Source of the DNA: an uncultured Flavobacteriales bacterium | GTDB taxonomy: Bacteria; Bacteroidota; Bacteroidia; Flavobacteriales_D; SKUL01 | Reading direction: 5' to 3' | DNA length: 9,337 nt | NCBI GenBank assembly: GCA_937911795.1 | Contig: CALDPJ010000003.1 | Span: forward strand, 1 to 9,337 | Shown: positions 6,400 through 9,337 of the stretch, piece by piece | Layout of the letters: the number at the start of each line of letters is the position of its first letter | Position numbering within the stretch: position 1 is the stretch's first letter | Position numbers and translations under genes: made by a program | Notes under the pieces: generated by a model | The model's input: only the letters and a program-made list of their open reading frames with translations | Database searches by the model: none | Told to the model about the DNA's origin: nothing

Positions 6400-8679
6400 T
6401 CAGCGTGGCAGGTCATATATGCGATTATCCTTTAGAAAAACCGGATTTCCGAGTATCGTGTATTCACGAAAAACATGAACTCCGGTAGGTCTGATTAAAA
6501 GATCATCGATATAAATAGAATCTCTGACCGGCGTTCCGGCATTCACAAATACCATGGCAGATTGATTTTTGTCCAGCCGAAATTGTATGGAAACCAAAGA
6601 CCAGTTTCCATATATTACTTCTGTATGAAACGGGTTGTGATATGTGCTCACCGGGGGACTATTTGTTTGAATAATCTGCAGTTCAATGTTGGCATATGTC
6701 TGCCGGATGTTGTTGTTGAAATACCACAGAGACAGTTCATAATTCTCCACGGAATCAATTACCGGCTCAAATCTGTAAATTTCATAACGTCCGCTATTGA
6801 GACATGAAAAGGCACCAATGCCGGAAAAAGTTATTTCGGAAGGAGAATCCTCAAAAGATTGGTGAACGAGTGCTTCGGGGGTAGTGCTGAAACCTCCGTT
6901 ATTAAAAGTCAGTTCAGCTCTCAGACTATCCGGAAACAATAATTCGATTGGCTCGGGCTCAGGAAACAGGTTTTCATAGGAAAGGAGATAGAAATCGCCA
7001 AACGAGTCAGAATATGATAATTCAGCCCGGTCGAGCAATTGCTGTTCGAGAGAGTGCAGATCTTCACCGGTATGATATATGAGGAATGGCCGTTTATCCG
7101 TGAGATCAGCTTCAACGTTTTTTGTAATCCGGGTGTTTGTAAATATCTGACTGATATTCCTTCCCTCAGTAATGGACGGTCTGGATAAATATGCATTCAT
7201 CATCGGGAGGCTGGTGTGGTATGATAACATCATTGAATTGAAGATGCTTTTGGCTGAGCTTCCGAAATTGTAAGGATTCGAGTAGTGGTAATAAAAGGGG
7301 AGGGAAATGATGGCTTGATAATTATTTGGATCAAACCTACTTAGAGCCATTTTAAAATCCTCCTCCAGGTGCTCTTCAGAAAAAATATTGGGTGAATCGG
7401 GAACCTGAGCACCGATCTTAGCGTGCAACGAATAACCTTCAATCAGGAGAATCAGTACCAATATATTGCCGGTAGCTCTTTGTAAACGGGTGCGGGAAAA
7501 ATGACTGCTCAGCACATAAATTGCGAAAGTTGTTGCTATAAAATAAAACACCCACGCAAACCTTCCGTAACTTGAAAATTGCATCAGAACAGAGAAAGGC
7601 CCGAGGTCTATATCCGGAAAAACCCGAAATGGAATTGCCATTGCGAAGTTTAAAGTTACCACCGCTGCACTCCAATAAATCAACCACTCCGTACGAAGTA
7701 GATGCGATAGTTTTATTTGTCTTTTGATCAATCGTACTCCCTGGACTCCGCAATAAACAATAAGAACGAGAATGGTCGAAATACCGATATAATTGCCCAC
7801 TTTATCCCATGAAGAGTCGGATTCTGCAAAATCAAACAACGAATAGAAATACTTCACTGGTGTGTCGTTGCTAATCAACAGGCTTCTCCAGGTAGCCACG
7901 TGTTTATCGAAGAAGAAGGCCTCCGGGCGATCAATATGTGTGTCGAATAATTTTATACTCAATACATAAATCAGCAGTGGAAAAAGAAATGCAATTAAAT
8001 ATCTTTTCAGATGGCCACTGTTCCGGAAACCTGTGAGATGATTCGTTATCAGTGAGACGATGTTGAACATCAGCAACATTAAACCAAGATAAGGGTGAAC
8101 GTACATCCAGAGCATAGCATTGAGTCCGGTAAGAAAAATCCATTTATCCGGATTCGGTGAATGCAGCGAGCGAATCAGCAGAAACCACCCGAGTGGAAAA
8201 CAACAAACATATCCCAGGGCCCAATGGCCATATCCCCATAAGAGAATCTGCGAACTCAGAGCCGTTATGGATACAGCACCGGTTATTGCTAACAATGTTC
8301 TGACTTTAAAGTGATTTAATATCAGAAACATCATCCAGGCGCTAAGGATCAATGAGACCAGGAGAAGAAAATTAATGTACCCGATGACATAGTTGTTTGC
8401 TGCCGGAAATATTTCGGTCACCAGTTTAAAAATTAATGCCGGAAAAGGATGTGCGTCTTCAAGAAGCAAAAACTCGCCGTACGGGTAGTTCATAGACGAT
8501 ATCTGGCAATAATCATCGCTGTTTTTGACATAGCTGGCTACTACAAAATAGTTCTTGATACCGTCATCCCGCCCAGCGATTAGATAATCGTTCGGTGCTA
8601 TTAACAGTTTGCCAAAATGAACTGCCACAAATGCAGTCATCAGGATTATGACAGAGAAATGATATTTCCATTTGGGCAT
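6400..8679 (-). CDS. Polytopic membrane protein, GT-C glycosyltransferase-like, with C-terminal beta-rich domain
   Basis: This 759-residue protein has no family I can name with certainty. Residues 1-420 hold about ten hydrophobic membrane segments (for example 8-27, 97-123, 127-147, 152-170, 180-212, 226-243, 298-318, 332-350, 373-391 and 404-417). After TM1 comes a long non-cytoplasmic loop with GRDDG (36-40) and MNYPYGEF (63-70) followed by LLEDAHPFP. An acidic residue in the first outer loop is typical of GT-C enzymes, which transfer sugars from lipid-linked donors outside the inner membrane. Residues 430-570 form a soluble region. Residues 590-735 are beta-rich and resemble a jelly-roll carbohydrate-binding module (YELSLWYF, NWSLVSIQF, IYIDDLLIR). 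The ATG at 8679 is the first in the frame; an upstream TTG at 8796 would start directly in the terminator tail and is unlikely. Glycan assembly is a guess from architecture only. Confidence 0.85.
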   Translation of the reverse strand: MPKWKYHFSVIILMTAFVAVHFGKLLIAPNDYLIAGRDDGIKNYFVVASYVKNSDDYCQISSMNYPYGEFLLLEDAHPFPALIFKLVTEIFPAANNYVIGYINFLLLVSLILSAWMMFLILNHFKVRTLLAITGAVSITALSSQILLWGYGHWALGYVCCFPLGWFLLIRSLHSPNPDKWIFLTGLNAMLWMYVHPYLGLMLLMFNIVSLITNHLTGFRNSGHLKRYLIAFLFPLLIYVLSIKLFDTHIDRPEAFFFDKHVATWRSLLISNDTPVKYFYSLFDFAESDSSWDKVGNYIGISTILVLIVYCGVQGVRLIKRQIKLSHLLRTEWLIYWSAAVVTLNFAMAIPFRVFPDIDLGPFSVLMQFSSYGRFAWVFYFIATTFAIYVLSSHFSRTRLQRATGNILVLILLIEGYSLHAKIGAQVPDSPNIFSEEHLEEDFKMALSRFDPNNYQAIISLPFYYHYSNPYNFGSSAKSIFNSMMLSYHTSLPMMNAYLSRPSITEGRNISQIFTNTRITKNVEADLTDKRPFLIYHTGEDLHSLEQQLLDRAELSYSDSFGDFYLLSYENLFPEPEPIELLFPDSLRAELTFNNGGFSTTPEALVHQSFEDSPSEITFSGIGAFSCLNSGRYEIYRFEPVIDSVENYELSLWYFNNNIRQTYANIELQIIQTNSPPVSTYHNPFHTEVIYGNWSLVSIQFRLDKNQSAMVFVNAGTPVRDSIYIDDLLIRPTGVHVFREYTILGNPVFLKDNRIYDLPR

Positions 8680-8735
8680 CGGTTCAAAAGAAGTAAGAAA
8701 AGCGGCGTGAAATTCCGCAGTATGGGTAAGTTTTT

Positions 8736-8750
8736 CACACCTCAGGTGTG
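8736..8750. promoter_or_regulatory. Perfect 7-1-7 palindrome upstream of the membrane-protein gene (operator candidate)
   Basis: The bases CACACCT-C-AGGTGTG form a perfect inverted repeat about its central base, 57-71 bases before the ATG at 8679. As DNA it has the form of a dimeric regulator site. As RNA it could form a 6-bp stem with a 3-base loop, but it has no adjoining T-tract on the minus strand, so it is not a terminator. No known regulator motif was recognised. Confidence 0.45.
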
Positions 8751-8793
8751 CTAAAGCAGGAAAAAGGCCGAATTTAGAAATGAGGAACGGGTA

Positions 8794-8834
8794 CAAAAAA
8801 GAAACCCCGCAAGGCGGAGAGCCATTGCGGGGTT
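8794..8834 (-). terminator. Strong intrinsic terminator upstream of the membrane-protein gene
   Basis: AACCCCGCAA (8803-8812) pairs perfectly with TTGCGGGGTT (8825-8834). Inside, GGC (8813-8815) pairs with GCC (8821-8823) across a GGAGA loop with one bulged A. On the minus strand the stem is followed by a T-rich tail interrupted by one C, ending at 8795. On the plus strand no T-tract follows. It therefore stops minus-strand transcription coming from the redoxin side, or from a start inside 8835-8920, before the membrane-protein gene. Confidence 0.88.
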
Positions 8835-8885
8835 GTAACTGTTACAAAAGGGCTATAGAAGTGATAAAAAATGAACCAACCTAAT
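8797..8885 (-). ncRNA. Candidate small RNA ending at the 8794-8834 terminator
   Basis: A promoter-like pair at 8919-8891 would start minus-strand transcription near 8885, and the strong terminator would end it near 8797, giving an RNA of roughly 90 bases without an open reading frame. This is inference from spacing alone. The promoter match overlaps a repeat and may be accidental, and no known RNA family was recognised. The alternative is that the terminator simply ends the redoxin transcript. Confidence 0.22.
8833..8847. promoter_or_regulatory. Perfect 7-1-7 palindrome TTGTAAC-T-GTTACAA (operator candidate)
   Basis: The arms are perfect inverted repeats of 7 bases around a central T. It abuts the foot of the terminator stem, sharing two bases with it. 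It has the same 7-1-7 layout as the palindrome at 8736-8750 but a different sequence. A regulator bound here could control a start on either strand. On the plus strand the leftmost TTG together with TATAGA at 8853-8858 loosely resembles a promoter, which the palindrome would overlap. Confidence 0.4.
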
Positions 8886-8919
8886 TTAACCAAATCTATT
8901 AACCAAACTATTAACCAAA
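8883..8919. repeat. Three tandem copies of an AT-rich 12-base unit (TTAACCAAA core)
   Basis: The core TTAACCAAA occurs at 8886-8894, 8899-8907 and 8911-8919. The last two copies are perfect 12-base tandem units, CTATTAACCAAA, at 8896-8907 and 8908-8919; the first copy is imperfect (AATTTAACCAAA, followed by an extra T). The surrounding plus-strand bases 8872-8920 have one G only (in the ATG at 8871-8873), a composition often seen in unstructured mRNA leaders of Bacteroidota. Confidence 0.85.
8891..8919 (-). promoter_or_regulatory. Bacteroidota-type promoter candidate (TTTG, 17 bases, TAGATTTG)
   Basis: Read on the minus strand, TTTG at 8919-8916 is followed after 17 bases by TAGATTTG at 8898-8891. 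The second box is an exact match to the TAnnTTTG -7 consensus of the phylum, and TTTG fits the -33 box at slightly short spacing. Both boxes are made from the 12-base repeat, so a chance match is possible. It would serve the candidate small RNA, or the membrane-protein gene if the terminator is read through. Confidence 0.3.
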
Positions 8920-9016
8920 TTTGCCCTTGTAGATGTAACAGCTATGTAAAGAACTTCAAAACATCAAGGTCAATTACCTTGCCAAATCTGTCTTTATTTT
9001 AGAAGTCAATTGGACT

Positions 9017-9220
9017 TTAACATTTTTTGCCTTTGAAGTCATCCAGCGTATAACGTTTTCCATCCGTGGCCGGGAGATCGAACTCAGGTGCTTTTGAGCC
9101 AATGGCAAGTGGTTCAGGATCTCTGCTGAAGGTAGTTGAATGCGCGAGCAACATCATACATACGGTTAGTTTGGCAACAATGCATGACTGTATCAGGGTG
9201 GATGAGATAACTTTTTTCAT
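9017..9220 (-). pseudogene. Redoxin (AhpC/TSA, thioredoxin-fold) protein, 3' truncated
   Basis: The frame from the ATG at 9220 encodes 67 residues: a hydrophobic export segment (about 8-26), a short linker, then the start of a redoxin domain, IGSKAPEFDLPATDGKRY followed by TLDDFKGKKC, at residues 40-67. A TAA follows. Full-length relatives continue into a beta-strand and a CxxC or peroxidatic cysteine active site and reach 180 residues or more. Neither of the other two minus-strand frames downstream resumes the domain, so a single frameshift does not explain the loss; the remainder is absent. The intact protein would be an exported thiol-disulfide oxidoreductase or peroxidase-like protein; this fragment lacks the catalytic site. 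The frame could start at a TTG at 9250, but that overlaps the upstream gene, so the ATG is preferred. It begins 19 bases after the upstream stop, consistent with an operon. Confidence 0.75.
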
Positions 9221-9239
9221 TTGACCGGATGTTACGTTC

Positions 9240-9337
9240 TTAAATTTCAACTTCAGGCGCGTTAGCCAGGGTATTAAATTTCAGATAAGTTAGCGATCCA
9301 TCCACGTTATCGCGATGATTTCTCCCAATTAGACGAC
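9240..9337 (-). CDS. C-terminal end of an unidentified protein (partial)
   Basis: One minus-strand frame is open from the right edge to a TAA at 9242-9240 and encodes 31 complete residues that look like real protein: RLIGRNHRDN, VDGSLTYLKF, NTLANAPEVEI. The other two minus-strand frames contain stops in this stretch. The redoxin ATG lies 19 bases further on, so both were probably one transcript. The start and nearly all of the gene lie outside the window and I do not recognise the family. The segment is hydrophilic with no membrane segment. Confidence 0.55.
   Translation of the reverse strand, partial: RLIGRNHRDNVDGSLTYLKFNTLANAPEVEI

Larger units (their letters stand above)
8680..9016. other. 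Structured 337-base gene-free interval
   Basis: No convincing protein gene is visible between the membrane-protein start and the end of the redoxin fragment. The interval holds a 15-base palindrome (8736-8750), a strong minus-strand terminator (8794-8834), a second 15-base palindrome (8833-8847), a repeat-rich nearly G-free stretch (8872-8920) and a short 15-base inverted repeat (AAGTC-N5-GACTT, 9003-9017) at the redoxin truncation point. A 43-codon plus-strand frame (8871-9002) exists but its sequence is not protein-like. Confidence 0.7.

Noticed and set aside
8680..8796. 39-residue extension of the membrane protein from a TTG
   Set aside because: The TTG lies in the T-tail of the terminator, and the palindrome would be coding; the ATG at 8679 gives a normal short N-terminus before the first membrane segment.
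8871..9002. 43-codon plus-strand frame (MNQPNLTKSINQ...)
   Set aside because: It is a by-product of the TTAACCAAA repeats, with low-complexity N/T/Q content followed by unrelated sequence; no family feature and no clear ribosome site beyond an A-run.
9017..9030. Simple frameshift in the A6 run of the redoxin gene
   Set aside because: Translating the other two minus-strand frames past the run gives no redoxin strand or CxxC motif, so one base gained or lost cannot restore the gene.

Overview
The window reads as chromosomal DNA from a member of the Bacteroidota. The evidence is a TonB-dependent receptor with the double-cysteine plug signature common in that phylum, secreted proteins with short A-rich leaders and no strong Shine-Dalgarno sites, and a gamma-carbonic anhydrase and glutamate racemase whose sequences look typical of the phylum. 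I cannot fix the genus. Base composition looks moderate throughout and no transposase, integrase, tRNA, rRNA or CRISPR array was seen.

Left part, plus strand (1-2738): the 3' part of a TonB-dependent outer-membrane receptor, then 12 bases later a small exported heavy-metal-associated (HMA) protein, then a gamma-class carbonic anhydrase-like protein whose start overlaps the end of the HMA gene by 20 bases. The receptor and the HMA protein form a recognisable metal-handling pair, most likely for copper or a similar soft metal. The carbonic anhydrase-like gene appears to be translationally coupled to them.

Middle part, minus strand (2728-6257): a secreted S9-family serine peptidase with an extra C-terminal domain, a strong intrinsic terminator, then glutamate racemase (murI). 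The end of murI overlaps the end of the carbonic anhydrase-like gene by 11 bases, tail to tail.

Right part, minus strand (6400-9337): a large polytopic membrane protein with a C-terminal beta-rich periplasmic domain, then a gene-free stretch of 337 bases (8680-9016), then a redoxin gene cut off just before its active site, and at the edge the last 31 codons of an unidentified gene. The gene-free stretch is unusually structured. It holds a strong minus-strand terminator, two perfect 7-1-7 palindromes, and a three-copy TTAACCAAA repeat in a nearly G-free segment that also contains a promoter-like pair. It looks like either a small-RNA locus or the scar of a rearrangement that removed the end of the redoxin gene.

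I see no clearly new multi-gene system. The most interesting items are the structured 8680-9016 interval with the truncated redoxin beside it, the fused C-terminal domain of the S9 peptidase, and the unassigned membrane protein.
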